64,000 nt of DNA from Lachnospiraceae bacterium (GCA_022483465.1 JAKVNF010000004.1:234001-298000), one strand, 5' to 3'. Counted from the first letter of the stretch, positions 32,173-41,509 are shown. Numbers and translations are program-made. The notes: generated from the letters alone by a model not told the origin.

Positions 32173-33591
32173 TCAGCCGGCCTTCTTCTCACCGATGAGC
32201 GCATGGGAGAGCCACTTGCCCGAGAGAAAGCGGGCCGAGAAGATGATCCCCCGAACGCCCCAGTCCGAAAACATGCCGATCCAGACCGCGATCGGCCCGA
32301 AGTGCAGCACCCGAATCAGGATCGTGGTCAGCAGCACCCGGCACAGCCACATGGTGCAGCTGGAGGTGATCATGGAAAAGCGCACGTCCCCCGCGGCCCG
32401 CATGCCGTAGGCGATGCTGAAGGAGAAGACCCAGAACAGGGGCTTGAACACCGTGATCCACCCCACCATGTACCGGCAGAGGGAGGCACTTGCCGGCTCC
32501 ATACCCGCAATCATGGTCACCGGGCCCGTGATCGCATAGACCAGAAGACAGGAGGCGATCAGCACCACTTCGCTGATCTCCATGTGCCGGACGATGTAGT
32601 ACTTCGCCTCCTCGGGTTTTCCCGCCCCGATGCACTGGCCCACCACGGTCATGAGGCCGATGCCGATGCCCACGGCGCCGACGCCGTTGACGGTCTCCAT
32701 GATTGCCGCCATGGCCTGGGCGGCGATGGCGGTGGTGCCCAGGGTCGAGACGCTGGACTGGATGGCGAGCTTTCCGAACTGGAACATCGAGTTCTCAATA
32801 CCCGAGGGGACGCCGACCGCGAGGATCTTCGCCACCATCGGCAGGTCCGGCCGCACCGCGTACCGCCGCAGCACGATGACCTGTTTGGGCTTTCTCAGAA
32901 ACGCAAAGACCACCGCCGCGCAGACGATCCGGGACAGGAGGGTCGAGAGGGCCGCCCCGAAGACACCCCAGCCGAACCCGAAGATGAACACCGCGTTGCC
33001 GAAGATGTTCAGGCCGTTGGAGAACACCGAGACCTGCATCGGGAACTTCGAGTTCCCGCCTGCCCGGTAGAAGGCGGCGCCGGCGTTGTAGAGGGCGATG
33101 AACGGGAAGGAGAGGGAGGTCAGGGCAAAGTAGGTCAGGGAGTTCTCCATGACATCCGGCTCCACCTCGCCAAAGACGAGGGCAAGGAGCGGTCCCCTGG
33201 CAAAAAAGCAGACCAGGGAAAGGGACACGGAGCTGATGGCGCAGACCAGGGTCACCTGCTCCGCCGCTTTGTTTGCCTCCTTTGACCTTCCGCTTCCGAT
33301 GTACTGGGAGCAGAGGATCGTGCCGCCCGCCGCAAGGGCCGAGAAGAGCTCAATCACCAGCACGTTGATGGAATCCGCCAGGGAGACCGCGGAGATCGCA
33401 GCCGAGCCCACCCGGGAGACCATCATCGTGTCCGCCATGCCCATCAGGGAGGAGAGGAGCTGCTCCAGCATCAGCGGCACCAGCAGGGCCTTCAGATCCT
33501 TATCGGAAAAGGGCAGGTGGTCCCAGTCGATCTTCGATGCGTCGTAGAGCCTGCCCTGCAGCCCGGCATACCATGTCCGCTTGTTCTTCAT
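32173..33591 (-). CDS. MATE-family efflux protein
   Basis: A 472-residue MATE transporter with an extra hydrophilic N-terminus of about 30 residues before LKALLVPLMLEQLLSSLMG. Both halves are complete; the second opens AVGVPSGIENSMFQFG. It has its own promoter (33643-33671) with a cre-like palindrome behind it. Sequence similarity to the MATE gene at 30681 is only at family level, so this is not a recent tandem copy. Confidence 0.9.
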   Translation of the reverse strand: MKNKRTWYAGLQGRLYDASKIDWDHLPFSDKDLKALLVPLMLEQLLSSLMGMADTMMVSRVGSAAISAVSLADSINVLVIELFSALAAGGTILCSQYIGSGRSKEANKAAEQVTLVCAISSVSLSLVCFFARGPLLALVFGEVEPDVMENSLTYFALTSLSFPFIALYNAGAAFYRAGGNSKFPMQVSVFSNGLNIFGNAVFIFGFGWGVFGAALSTLLSRIVCAAVVFAFLRKPKQVIVLRRYAVRPDLPMVAKILAVGVPSGIENSMFQFGKLAIQSSVSTLGTTAIAAQAMAAIMETVNGVGAVGIGIGLMTVVGQCIGAGKPEEAKYYIVRHMEISEVVLIASCLLVYAITGPVTMIAGMEPASASLCRYMVGWITVFKPLFWVFSFSIAYGMRAAGDVRFSMITSSCTMWLCRVLLTTILIRVLHFGPIAVWIGMFSDWGVRGIIFSARFLSGKWLSHALIGEKKAG

Positions 33592-33609
33592 TTTGCGTCT
33601 CTTCCCTTC

Positions 33610-33623
33610 TGTAAGCGCTTACC
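33610..33623 (-). promoter_or_regulatory. cre-like operator TGTAAGCGCTTACC
   Basis: Differs at one position from the palindromic ideal TGTAAGCGCTTACA bound by CcpA and related LacI-family regulators. It starts about 20 bases after the -10 box of the MATE promoter, a position that blocks transcription when bound. No LacI-type regulator is encoded in the window. Confidence 0.6.
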
Positions 33624-33642
33624 CAACCGCTGACAGCCCTGT

Positions 33643-33671
33643 ATCTTAGAGGATTCCCGGATACTTGACAA
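33643..33671 (-). promoter_or_regulatory. Promoter of the MATE gene at 32173-33591
   Basis: On the minus strand TTGTCA (33671-33666), a 17-bp spacer and TAAGAT (33648-33643). Confidence 0.7.
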
Positions 33672-33722
33672 GTGGGGAAATCTTGTTGAAAATAGGGTCC
33701 CCCACGGGCGGCATATATTGAG

Positions 33723-33841
33723 GAAATGTTACGGGTATGAAGAAATGTTACGGCCGCGGTGGAGGCGGAAAACGGGGCAAAGTGTGTCCGATTCCGACAC
33801 TCTTTGCGAATTGTTTCCCTGCTTTTGCTTGGATTCCGACA
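33723..33841 (+). repeat. Two pairs of short direct repeats upstream of the second L,D-transpeptidase
   Basis: GAAATGTTACGG occurs at 33723-33734 and 33742-33753 (19 bases apart). GATTCCGACA occurs at 33790-33799 and 33832-33841 (42 bases apart, four helical turns). The stretch 33592-33909 has no gene; apart from the divergent promoters it holds only these repeats and the leader hairpin. They look like regulator binding sites. Confidence 0.5.
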
Positions 33842-33856
33842 AAAGCATGTTAAACT
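33829..33856 (+). promoter_or_regulatory. Possible promoter of the second L,D-transpeptidase gene
   Basis: TTGGAT (33829-33834), a 16-bp spacer and TAAACT (33851-33856). The second GATTCCGACA copy lies inside the -35/spacer region, so a regulator bound there would meet the polymerase directly. Confidence 0.45.
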
Positions 33857-33868
33857 GGATAACCGGAT

Positions 33869-33891
33869 GCCCGGGGAGCGGTTCCCCGGGC
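33869..33891 (+). other. GC hairpin in the leader just before the SD
   Basis: GCCCGGGG (33869-33876) pairs with CCCCGGGC (33884-33891). The SD AGGAG begins ten bases later. There is no T run, so this is not a terminator. It may stabilise the mRNA or affect ribosome loading. Confidence 0.5.
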
Positions 33892-33909
33892 GGATCACAC
33901 AGGAGTTTT

Positions 33910-35697
33910 ATGACAATGCACAAAGTACCAGTGATTGCGCTCTCCGTCGCTGCGGCGGCGGGGCTTGTCTACGCCGGGGGCACCCGGGTCTTCGCGGGCA
34001 GGTTTCCCCTCCGGACCAGCGTCAACGGCGTGGGCGTATCTTTTCAGAAAGTTTCCGATCTGTCCAGCATTCTGCCCTCCGGCACGGCGTCAGAGGACTA
34101 CACCCTGACCCTGACCGGCATGGACGGGCAGACGGACACGATCACCGGGGATGAGATCGGCCTGACCCTCGGCTATGACAGCGCGGACACCTCCTCCCTG
34201 GCCTCGGAGGGCCCCAACTACACCTGGCTGACCGACTCCCTCACGGGACAGGACCTGACCCTCTCCCCCTCGGCGGAGTACGATGAGGACAAGCTCCGCA
34301 GCTGCGTGGAGAGCCTGATCTTCTTCACGAGCCCCACCGACCTGGGCGCGGCGGCGGACAACCCGGAGGAGGTCATCGACACCGCCGAGACGGCTTCCTC
34401 CTCGGACACCGAGGCGGCCGAGGCCGACACCGAGACCGCCGCGGAGTCGGCGGACCCGGCGTCCCTCTCGATCCTCGATGAGGAGAAGGTCATTGCCGCG
34501 GTGAAGTCCGCGATCGCCTCTGGGGCCACCACCCTGAACCTGGAGGAGTCCGGCTGCTACATCACCGCGGGAAGCGGCGACAGCACCGAGCAGTCCGTGG
34601 AGGCGGCCTCGATCACGCTGGCGGCCGACACCCTCGACAGCTTTCACAACTTCACGATCACGATTCCCTTCGGCAGCAATACCGAGACCCTGGACGGGTC
34701 CACGATCCGCTCCTGGCTCTCCCTGGACGGCAGCAGCCTCGTCATCGATGACGACGCGGTAAACGCCTACGTCAAGAGCCTGGCGGAGAAGTACAACACG
34801 ACGGGCCGCACCAGGAGCCTGACCACCAGCACCGGCACGGTGGTGTCCATCACCCCCGGCACCTACGGCTGGATCCTTGATCAGTCCGCCACCAAGCAGG
34901 CCATCGTGGATGCGATCAACAGCCAGACCCAAGGCGAGGTGGATCCCGTATTCTCCCAGGAGGCCTATCAGTTCGGCGATCGGGACTGGGGTCCCAACTA
35001 CGTGGAGATCGACCTGGATTCCCAGCACGTCTGGGTCTACAAGGACGGGGCGCTGGTGGTCTCCACCGACTGCGTCTCCGGCAACGCCTCCCTGGGCCGC
35101 AACACCCCGGACGGCGCCTTCTACATCCTGTTCAAGCAGAAGGACGCGACGCTGACCGGCCAGGGCTACTCCTCCCCGGTCAACTACTGGATGCCCTTCT
35201 ACCTGGGCTGCGGCCTGCACGACGCCACCTGGCGCAGCTCCTTCGGCGGCACGATCTACCTCTACAACGGCTCCCACGGCTGCATCAACCTGCCCTATGA
35301 CGCCGCCCAGCAGATCTTCTCCGCCGTGTACGCCGGCGAGCCGGTCTTCGTCTACGGCGGGGCCACCCAGGACACGGTGAGCAGCTACGCGTCCCAGGCC
35401 TCCACCGCAGACTCCGAGACCGAGGACAGCGATGAGGAGGCCTCGGAAGCCGCCTCCACCGAGTCCACGGAGGAAGCGGCGGACGCCTCCTCCGCCGCCA
35501 CCGACAGCGCGGCAGCCGCCACCTCGGTGCCGACCACCCAGGAGGAGCAGCAGGCCATCATCGACCAGGCCATCGCCAACTACGAGGCCACCGGCATGTC
35601 CCACGACGATGCCGTCAACAAGGTCAACGAGGACCTGGCCTCCCAGCTCGCGGCCCAGCAGGCAGCGGCCGCAGCCGCTGCGTCATCATCGCAGTAA
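33910..35697 (+). CDS. Exported L,D-transpeptidase with peptidoglycan-binding domain and Ala/Glu-rich tail
   Basis: A 595-residue envelope protein. An N-terminal hydrophobic signal/anchor (6-30) is followed by a PG-binding_4-type region (SVNGVGVSFQKVSDL; QAIVDAINSQ), interrupted by an acidic low-complexity stretch (about 155-180). The YkuD domain (about 355-495) ends in NGSHGCINLP with the catalytic Cys; GLHDATW supplies the His. Residues from about 500 on are rich in Ala, Ser, Glu and Gln. ATG 33910 has AGGAG before it. It builds 3-3 peptidoglycan cross-links. A bidirectional terminator follows. Confidence 0.9.
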   Translation: MTMHKVPVIALSVAAAAGLVYAGGTRVFAGRFPLRTSVNGVGVSFQKVSDLSSILPSGTASEDYTLTLTGMDGQTDTITGDEIGLTLGYDSADTSSLASEGPNYTWLTDSLTGQDLTLSPSAEYDEDKLRSCVESLIFFTSPTDLGAAADNPEEVIDTAETASSSDTEAAEADTETAAESADPASLSILDEEKVIAAVKSAIASGATTLNLEESGCYITAGSGDSTEQSVEAASITLAADTLDSFHNFTITIPFGSNTETLDGSTIRSWLSLDGSSLVIDDDAVNAYVKSLAEKYNTTGRTRSLTTSTGTVVSITPGTYGWILDQSATKQAIVDAINSQTQGEVDPVFSQEAYQFGDRDWGPNYVEIDLDSQHVWVYKDGALVVSTDCVSGNASLGRNTPDGAFYILFKQKDATLTGQGYSSPVNYWMPFYLGCGLHDATWRSSFGGTIYLYNGSHGCINLPYDAAQQIFSAVYAGEPVFVYGGATQDTVSSYASQASTADSETEDSDEEASEAASTESTEEAADASSAATDSAAAATSVPTTQEEQQAIIDQAIANYEATGMSHDDAVNKVNEDLASQLAAQQAAAAAAASSSQ

Positions 35698-35727
35698 GGC
35701 CGTTCGTTCCTCTTCCATAAGACGCCA

Positions 35728-35766
35728 AAGGGGCGCAGCTCTCCGAAACGGAGGGCTGCGCCCCTT
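35728..35766. terminator. Bidirectional terminator between the L,D-transpeptidase and ABC-F genes
   Basis: AAGGGGCGCAGC-t-CTCCG-aaa-CGGAG-g-GCTGCGCCCCTT sits between two convergent genes. Confidence 0.85.
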
Positions 35767-35778
35767 GATTGTTTCCGG

Positions 35779-37581
35779 TTACTTTTTCTCCTCTTCCAGC
35801 CGGTCTGCAAGATCCTGGAGCTCCAGGTACCGCTCCATCTTCTCCTCCAGCTCGGCGTCCTTTTTGTCCTTCTCCGCGCACAGGGTCCGGAGCTTCTCGT
35901 AGTCCGAGGCAGCATCCGCGATCTCCTGCTCCAGCGAGGCGACTTCCTTCTCCAGCGCATCGATCTCGGGCTCCAGGGAATCCAGCTCCCGCTGCTCCCG
36001 GTAGGAAAGCTTGGTCTTCTTCCGGGGCTGCTCTTTTGGCTTTTCCCGTACAGGCGTCTCCTCATGGGAGAAGCGCCCCTCCTCCGCCTTGCCGGCTGCC
36101 AAAAGGTGCTCCCGGTAGGCCTCGTACCCGCCCTCGCTCTGCCAGAGTGTCCCGTCCGGCTGAAAGGCGAAAATTCGGGTCACCACCCGGTCCAGGAAGT
36201 ACCGGTCGTGGGAGACCGTGAGGATGATCCCGCTGAAGTGGTCCAGGTAGTCCTCCAACACCTGCAGGGTCTGGATGTCCAGGTCGTTGGTGGGCTCGTC
36301 CAGGATCAGGACGTTGGGATTTCCCATGAGGACTTTCAGGAGGAACAGCCGCCGCTTCTCCCCGCCGGAGAGCTTTGCCACCGGTGTGTACTGGAGCTCC
36401 GGTGGGAACAGAAACCGGTTCGCCATCTCCGACGCGGAGATCAGCCCCTCCGGGGTGCGGATGTACTCGGCCACGTTTCGGATCGCGTCAATGACCCGGT
36501 CCGACTCATCCAGCGCCTCGTTTTCCTGGGAGAAGTACCCGAAGCGGATCGTCTGGCCGACGGTGACTGTGCCCGCATCCGGTTTGACAAGGCCCAGGAT
36601 CACCTTCAGCAGGGTGGACTTGCCGCAGCCGTTTGGCCCGATGATGCCGATCCGGTCCTTCTTTAAAAAGGTGTAGGTGACATCCCGGAACAGGGTCCTG
36701 CCCCCGTAGGACTTTCCGACCCCGTCCAGCTCGATGGTCTTGCCGCCGATCCGCTCCGGGAGGGAGGCGATCTCCACCTGCCGCTCCTCCTCCGGCTTTT
36801 TGCGGTCCCGCAGGGCCTCAAAGCGCTGGATGTGGGCCTTCTGCTTGGTGGAGCGGGCTCTGGCGCCCCGCATCATCCAGGCCAGGTCCTGCCGGTAGAG
36901 GGTGGCCATCTTGCGCTCCGCCGCCCGGGCGCTGTCGAGGCGCTGGGCGCGACGCTCCAGGTAGCCGGAGTAGTTCGCCTCGCAGCGGTAGGCCTTTCCG
37001 TGGTCGAGCTCCAGGATGACGTCCGTCACCTCGTCCAGAAAGTACCGGTCGTGGGTCACCATGAGCAGGGCACCTCGGTAGCTCTGCAGCGTTTCCTGGA
37101 GGTAGGCGATCATCTCGTAGTCCAGGTGGTTGGTGGGCTCATCCAGGATGAGCAGGTCCGAGGGGGTCAGGAGCGCTGCGACCAGTGCCGCCCGCTTTTT
37201 CTGCCCGCCGGAGAGGTGCTCCGGGGACCCGTCCGGGTCCGGGATGCCGAACTTCTCCAGCATGGCCCGCACCTCTCCCTCGGTGTTCCAGTGGGCCTCC
37301 TTCCCATAGACCCTGGCGGTCACGTTGTCGAGGAGGGACCGGTTCGGGTCAAAGACAGGGTTCTGGGGCAGGTACGAGATCCGAAGGCCGTTGGCCCTTG
37401 TCACGGTGCCCTCGTCCGGCGCCTGCTCCCCCGCCACAATCCGCAGCAGGGTCGACTTGCCGGTGCCGTTGATGCCGATCACACCGACCTTGTCGTGATC
37501 GGCCATCGCAAAGTTGACGCCGTCCAGGATGGTCTTGGCGCCCAGAATCAGGGATACATTTTCGAGATTTAAGATATTCAT
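35779..37581 (-). CDS. ABC-F family ATPase (Uup/EttA-like)
   Basis: A 600-residue soluble protein with two ABC domains and no membrane part. Domain 1 has GINGTGKST (about 37), LSGGQKKRAAL and ILDEPTNHLD. A charged linker (about 190-280) follows. Domain 2 has GPNGCGKST, LSGGEKRRLF and ILDEPTNDLD. A C-terminal coiled coil (about 520-600, EIDALEKEVASLEQEI) matches Uup. Such proteins act on the ribosome, or on DNA in Uup. ATG 37581 is used; the open frame beyond it runs over the terminator of the upstream gene. Confidence 0.93.
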   Translation of the reverse strand: MNILNLENVSLILGAKTILDGVNFAMADHDKVGVIGINGTGKSTLLRIVAGEQAPDEGTVTRANGLRISYLPQNPVFDPNRSLLDNVTARVYGKEAHWNTEGEVRAMLEKFGIPDPDGSPEHLSGGQKKRAALVAALLTPSDLLILDEPTNHLDYEMIAYLQETLQSYRGALLMVTHDRYFLDEVTDVILELDHGKAYRCEANYSGYLERRAQRLDSARAAERKMATLYRQDLAWMMRGARARSTKQKAHIQRFEALRDRKKPEEERQVEIASLPERIGGKTIELDGVGKSYGGRTLFRDVTYTFLKKDRIGIIGPNGCGKSTLLKVILGLVKPDAGTVTVGQTIRFGYFSQENEALDESDRVIDAIRNVAEYIRTPEGLISASEMANRFLFPPELQYTPVAKLSGGEKRRLFLLKVLMGNPNVLILDEPTNDLDIQTLQVLEDYLDHFSGIILTVSHDRYFLDRVVTRIFAFQPDGTLWQSEGGYEAYREHLLAAGKAEEGRFSHEETPVREKPKEQPRKKTKLSYREQRELDSLEPEIDALEKEVASLEQEIADAASDYEKLRTLCAEKDKKDAELEEKMERYLELQDLADRLEEEKK

Positions 37582-37596
37582 GGCACCAGTGTACCA

Positions 37597-37645
37597 CAGC
37601 AAAAAGGGGCGCGGGCCATCCGATTTCCGGCGGTCCGCGTCCCGA
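37597..37645 (-). terminator. Terminator after the TVP38-type gene
   Basis: On the minus strand GGGaCGCGG pairs with CCGCGcCCC across a 20-base loop and is followed by TTTTTGC. It separates the ABC-F gene from the four-gene run upstream. Confidence 0.6.
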
Positions 37646-37699
37646 TTTCTCTGCATTTTTGCTTTTTTCTGGCGGAGGGGTCTCTCCCCTTGCTCTGCC

Positions 37700-38479
37700 T
37701 CAGGGTTTCCGGTTTCTGTTGATGCGCTCCCGGATCTTTGCGATCTGCTCCGGGATCTCCTCCTTCAGCGGCCGGTCCCCGTTGATCTTTCTGTAATAGA
37801 CGATTCCGCCCACCGACAGCACGCCGATGATAAGCAGCATCACCACAAACAGAACCAGATTTCCGGACTCCAGGGCATCGCCGCCCAGCGTCGAGAGGAC
37901 GATGGCGGGGAAGCGTCCGACCCCGGTGATCAGAAGCCACTGGGGGAGCGTGATGCTGGTCAGGCCCACCACGTAGCTCAGCACGTCCTTGGGGGTGCCG
38001 GGGATCAGAAACAGGAGAAAGACCATCACAAAGGTCCGCCCGGAGGTGTCCGTCAGAAAGTGCACCGACTGGATCTGCTCGTCCGAGAGGTAGAGCCGCA
38101 CGAACTTCCGCCCGAACTTGCGCGAGAGCAGAAATACCGCGGTGCTCCCCACCATCATGGCGATGTCGCAGATCAGGGCGCCCCGGATCGGGCCGTAGAG
38201 AAAGCCCGCCGCGATCTCAAAGGGGCCGCCCGGCACCAGGGCCGAGAAGATCTGCAGGATCACAAGGCCCATGAAGATCCAGATCCCGGCGAACCCCTGG
38301 GCCTCGATGTAGGCCTCCAGCGCCTCCGGGTCCTTTGCGAGCTTCACCAGGGGAAGAGCCACCGCGATGATGGCCGCAAGAAAGACAAGGAGCAGCACGA
38401 GGCCCAGAATCTTCCCGGCCCGGCTCCTCTCCTGTCCCTTACGCTGCTCCCTGTTCTCCCTGTGCCTTCTGTCTTCCAT
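37700..38479 (-). CDS. TVP38/TMEM64 (VTT domain) membrane protein
   Basis: A 259-residue membrane protein with a short basic N-terminus, about six helices and a basic tail. The family core is ALVPGGPFEIAAGFLYGPIRG (quoted block begins LVPGGPFE, about 80) and FLIPGTPKDVLSYVVGL (about 157), which form the re-entrant loops of DedA/VTT proteins, recently linked to lipid scrambling and carrier-lipid recycling. It starts eight bases after YgiQ. Confidence 0.87.
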   Translation of the reverse strand: MEDRRHRENREQRKGQERSRAGKILGLVLLLVFLAAIIAVALPLVKLAKDPEALEAYIEAQGFAGIWIFMGLVILQIFSALVPGGPFEIAAGFLYGPIRGALICDIAMMVGSTAVFLLSRKFGRKFVRLYLSDEQIQSVHFLTDTSGRTFVMVFLLFLIPGTPKDVLSYVVGLTSITLPQWLLITGVGRFPAIVLSTLGGDALESGNLVLFVVMLLIIGVLSVGGIVYYRKINGDRPLKEEIPEQIAKIRERINRNRKP

Positions 38480-38487
38480 AGATTCTG

Positions 38488-40410
38488 TCAGTGTCTCCTC
38501 TTTTTGGTTCTGCCCGGGGTCTGTCCGGGCCGCTGTCTCTCTGCTCTCTCTGCCTTTTCCTCTCTCTTTTTTCTCGCGCGGATCCGCTCCCGGATCTCCT
38601 CGTTCTCCTTCCGGGGCGGGATCAGGGCCTCCGGGCCGTAACCGATCAGGTCCTCCCGGCCCTCTAAGAGGAGGGCCTCCTTCACCAGGTCGTAGTTCTC
38701 CGGCTTTCGGTACTGGATCAGGGCCCGCTGCATGGCCTTTCGATGGGGCGAGCGCTCCACAAAGACCGGCGTCATGGTCCTGGGGTCAATCCCGGTGTAG
38801 TACATGCAGGTGGACACCGTCCCCGGCGTCGGATAGAAGTCCTGCACCTGCTCCGGGTTCAAGTGGTGCCGGTGCAGGTACTCGGCCAGGGCGATGGCAT
38901 CCTTCATGGTGCTGCCGGGGTGGGAGCTCATGAGGTAGGGCACCACGTACTGGTCCAGGCCAAGCTCTTTGTTGACCTTCTCAAACTCCCGCACGAAGGC
39001 GTTGTACACCGACACCGGGGGCTTTCCCATCTCCCGCAGCACGTTGTCGGAGACGTGCTCCGGGGCGACCCGGAGCTGACCGCTGACGTGATAGCGGCAG
39101 AGGGTTTTCAGGAAGGTCCTGTCCTTGTCCGCCATCAGGTAGTCAAAGCGAAAGCCCGAGCGCACGAAGACCTTTTTCACGCCGGGCAGGGCCCGCAGCT
39201 TTTCAAGGAGCGATAGGTAGTCGCTGTGGTCCACCTCCAGGTTCGGGCAGGGCGCGGGAAACAGGCACTGCCGGTTCTTGCAGGCGCCGGCCGTCAGCTG
39301 CTTTTTGCACGCGGGCTTTCGAAACTCCGCGGTGGGGCCGCCCACGTCGTGGATGTACCCCTTGAACTGGGGATCCTGCGTCATCTTCTTCGCCTCCTCC
39401 AGGATGGAGGCATGGCTCCGAACCTGCACGATTCTGCCCTCGTGAAAGGTCAGGGCGCAGAAGTTGCAGCCGCCAAAGCAGCCCCGGCAGGAGGTCAGGG
39501 AGAACTGGATCTCCGAGAGGGCAGGGATCCCCCCGTCCTTGTCATACATGGGATGGGCGCGCCTTGTGTAGGGCAGGGCGTAGACATCGTCCATCTCCAT
39601 CGTGGTCAGCGGCTTGGACGGCGGGTTCTGCACCACAAAGGTCTTCCCGTCGTAGGCCTCATACATGCGCTTTGCCTGGAAGGGATCCGTGTTCTGGTAC
39701 TGGATCTGCACGCTCTTTGCGTAGGCGGTCTTATCCTGCAGGATCTGTTCATAATCGGGGAGGCGGATCGCGTCGTAGATGCTCTCCTCGTCCCGGGTCT
39801 TGTACACCGTGCCGTCGATCCAAGTGATGTCCCGGACGTCCATCCCCGAGGCCAGGGCCTCCGCGATGGCGGCGATGCTCCGCTCCCCCATCCCGTAGGA
39901 GATCAGGTCCGCGCCGGACTCCAGCAGGATCGAGCGGCGCACGCTGTCCGACCAGTAGTCGTAGTGGGCCATCCGCCGCAGGGATGCCTCGATGCCGCCG
40001 ATGATGATCGGCGTGTGCTTGTAGGTTCTGCGGATCAGGTTACAGTAGACGATGACCGCCCGGTCCGGCCGCTTCCCGATGGCGCCCCCGGGGGAGTAGG
40101 CATCGGTGTGGCGGCGCTTTTTCGCCACGGTGTAGTGGTTCACCATGGAGTCCATGTTTCCGGAGGAGACGAGAAATCCAAGCCGCGGCGCCCCGAAGAC
40201 GTCGATGCTTTCGGGGTCCCGAAAGTCCGGCTGGCAGATCATGCCGACCTTGTAGCCCAGAGACTCCAGGACCCTGCTGATGATGGCACTGCCAAAGCTC
40301 GGGTGGTCCACATAGGCGTCGCCGCAGACGTAGACAAAGTCCATCTGCGCGATGCCCCGCTCCTCCATCTCCTGCCGCGACACCGGCAGGAACGCGTCAT
40401 CCCAGCTCAC
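38488..40410 (-). CDS. YgiQ-family radical SAM protein
   Basis: A 640-residue protein. The N-terminal cobalamin-like region begins MDFVYVCGDAYVDHPSFG. The radical SAM cluster motif CFGGCNFC (CxxxCxxC) is at about 310, preceded by QFSLTSCRG. A long Cys-containing insert (CKKQLTAGACKNRQC) follows, and the tail is basic. The length and the order of motifs match UPF0313/YgiQ; the reaction is not established. Its start overlaps the stop of the aldo/keto reductase (40407-40410). Confidence 0.93.
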   Translation of the reverse strand: MSWDDAFLPVSRQEMEERGIAQMDFVYVCGDAYVDHPSFGSAIISRVLESLGYKVGMICQPDFRDPESIDVFGAPRLGFLVSSGNMDSMVNHYTVAKKRRHTDAYSPGGAIGKRPDRAVIVYCNLIRRTYKHTPIIIGGIEASLRRMAHYDYWSDSVRRSILLESGADLISYGMGERSIAAIAEALASGMDVRDITWIDGTVYKTRDEESIYDAIRLPDYEQILQDKTAYAKSVQIQYQNTDPFQAKRMYEAYDGKTFVVQNPPSKPLTTMEMDDVYALPYTRRAHPMYDKDGGIPALSEIQFSLTSCRGCFGGCNFCALTFHEGRIVQVRSHASILEEAKKMTQDPQFKGYIHDVGGPTAEFRKPACKKQLTAGACKNRQCLFPAPCPNLEVDHSDYLSLLEKLRALPGVKKVFVRSGFRFDYLMADKDRTFLKTLCRYHVSGQLRVAPEHVSDNVLREMGKPPVSVYNAFVREFEKVNKELGLDQYVVPYLMSSHPGSTMKDAIALAEYLHRHHLNPEQVQDFYPTPGTVSTCMYYTGIDPRTMTPVFVERSPHRKAMQRALIQYRKPENYDLVKEALLLEGREDLIGYGPEALIPPRKENEEIRERIRARKKREEKAERAERQRPGQTPGRTKKRRH

Positions 40411-41465
40411 TGTCCCACGCTCACTTCCCCCGCCAGGACGCGGCGGTAGTCGGCGAGGTTCTTCTTTAAGAGCTCCGGCGTGTTCAGCTCATAGGGACAC
40501 TTCTTCGTGCACTGCCGGCATCCGAGACACTGGTCGATGCGGTTCATCTTCTCCTGCCACTCCTTCGTGAGCCAGGCCGCGGAGGGCGCCCGGCGCAGCA
40601 TCAGGGACATCCGGGCGCAGTTGTTGATCTCAATCCCCGCGGGACAGGGCATGCAGTAGCCGCAGCCCCGGCAGAAGTCACCGGCAAGCTCGGTCTTCTC
40701 CTGTTCGATGAACGCCCGGATCCCATCGGTCATGGCAGGCTCCTTCCTGTCAAAGAAGGAGAGCCACTCATCCAGCTCCTTCTCCCGCTGGATGCCCCAG
40801 ATGGGAAGGACGCCCTCCTGCTCCTCCATGAAGGCATAGGCCGCCTCCGACTTGTTGATGAGGCCCCCCGCAAGGCCCTTCATCGCGATGAAGCCGACGC
40901 CGTTTTCCCGGCAGAGCTGCACCAGCTCCTGCTCCTGACTTCCGGAGAGATAGCTGAAGGGAAACTGCAGGGTCTCGTAGAGGCCGGAGCTTGCGCACTC
41001 CCGGGCAACGCCGATCTTGTGAGCCGTGACCCCGATGTGGCGGATCTTCCCCTGTGCCTTTGCCTCCTGCATACACTCATACATGCCGGTGCCATCCCCC
41101 GGCCGGTAGCACTGCGCCGCCTGGTGGAACTGGTACACATCGATGTGGTCGGTCTGGAGCTCTGCAAGCGAGGTCTCCAGATCCTTCCAGAAGGCCTCCG
41201 GGGTCTTGGCCGCGGTCTTGGTGGCAAGATAGATGTGGTCCCGGATCGCGCCGCCATCCGGCAGGCTCCCCGGGCCAAAGGCCGCCCCCACCTTCTCCTC
41301 GGAGTCGCTGTAGGCCCTTGCGGTGTCGAAAAAGCGCATGCCGCCGGTATAGGCCCTGCGCAGAAGGTGCACCGCCTCCTCTTTGCTCACCCGCTGGATC
41401 GGCAGGCAGCCGAAGGCGTTCTGCGGCACCGTGATTCCCGTTGTTCCAAGTGTGATCTGTCTCAT
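40407..41465 (-). CDS. Aldo/keto reductase with C-terminal 4Fe-4S ferredoxin-like domain
   Basis: A 352-residue oxidoreductase. The barrel part has FFDTARAYSDSEEKVG (catalytic Asp and Tyr, about 45), ATKTAAKTP with the Lys, and HIGVTAH. The last 100 residues carry CRGCGYCMPCPAGI and CLGCRQCTKKCP, each a CxxCxxC...CP cluster motif. Members of this group are predicted NAD(P)H- or ferredoxin-linked reductases. The gene is coupled to ygiQ and lies 44 bases after the S66 peptidase gene. Confidence 0.92.
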   Translation of the reverse strand: MRQITLGTTGITVPQNAFGCLPIQRVSKEEAVHLLRRAYTGGMRFFDTARAYSDSEEKVGAAFGPGSLPDGGAIRDHIYLATKTAAKTPEAFWKDLETSLAELQTDHIDVYQFHQAAQCYRPGDGTGMYECMQEAKAQGKIRHIGVTAHKIGVARECASSGLYETLQFPFSYLSGSQEQELVQLCRENGVGFIAMKGLAGGLINKSEAAYAFMEEQEGVLPIWGIQREKELDEWLSFFDRKEPAMTDGIRAFIEQEKTELAGDFCRGCGYCMPCPAGIEINNCARMSLMLRRAPSAAWLTKEWQEKMNRIDQCLGCRQCTKKCPYELNTPELLKKNLADYRRVLAGEVSVGQ

Positions 41466-41509
41466 TCCTTCCCTCCTGTCTGCGCATCCTCCGGACCCGT
41501 CACGACGGG

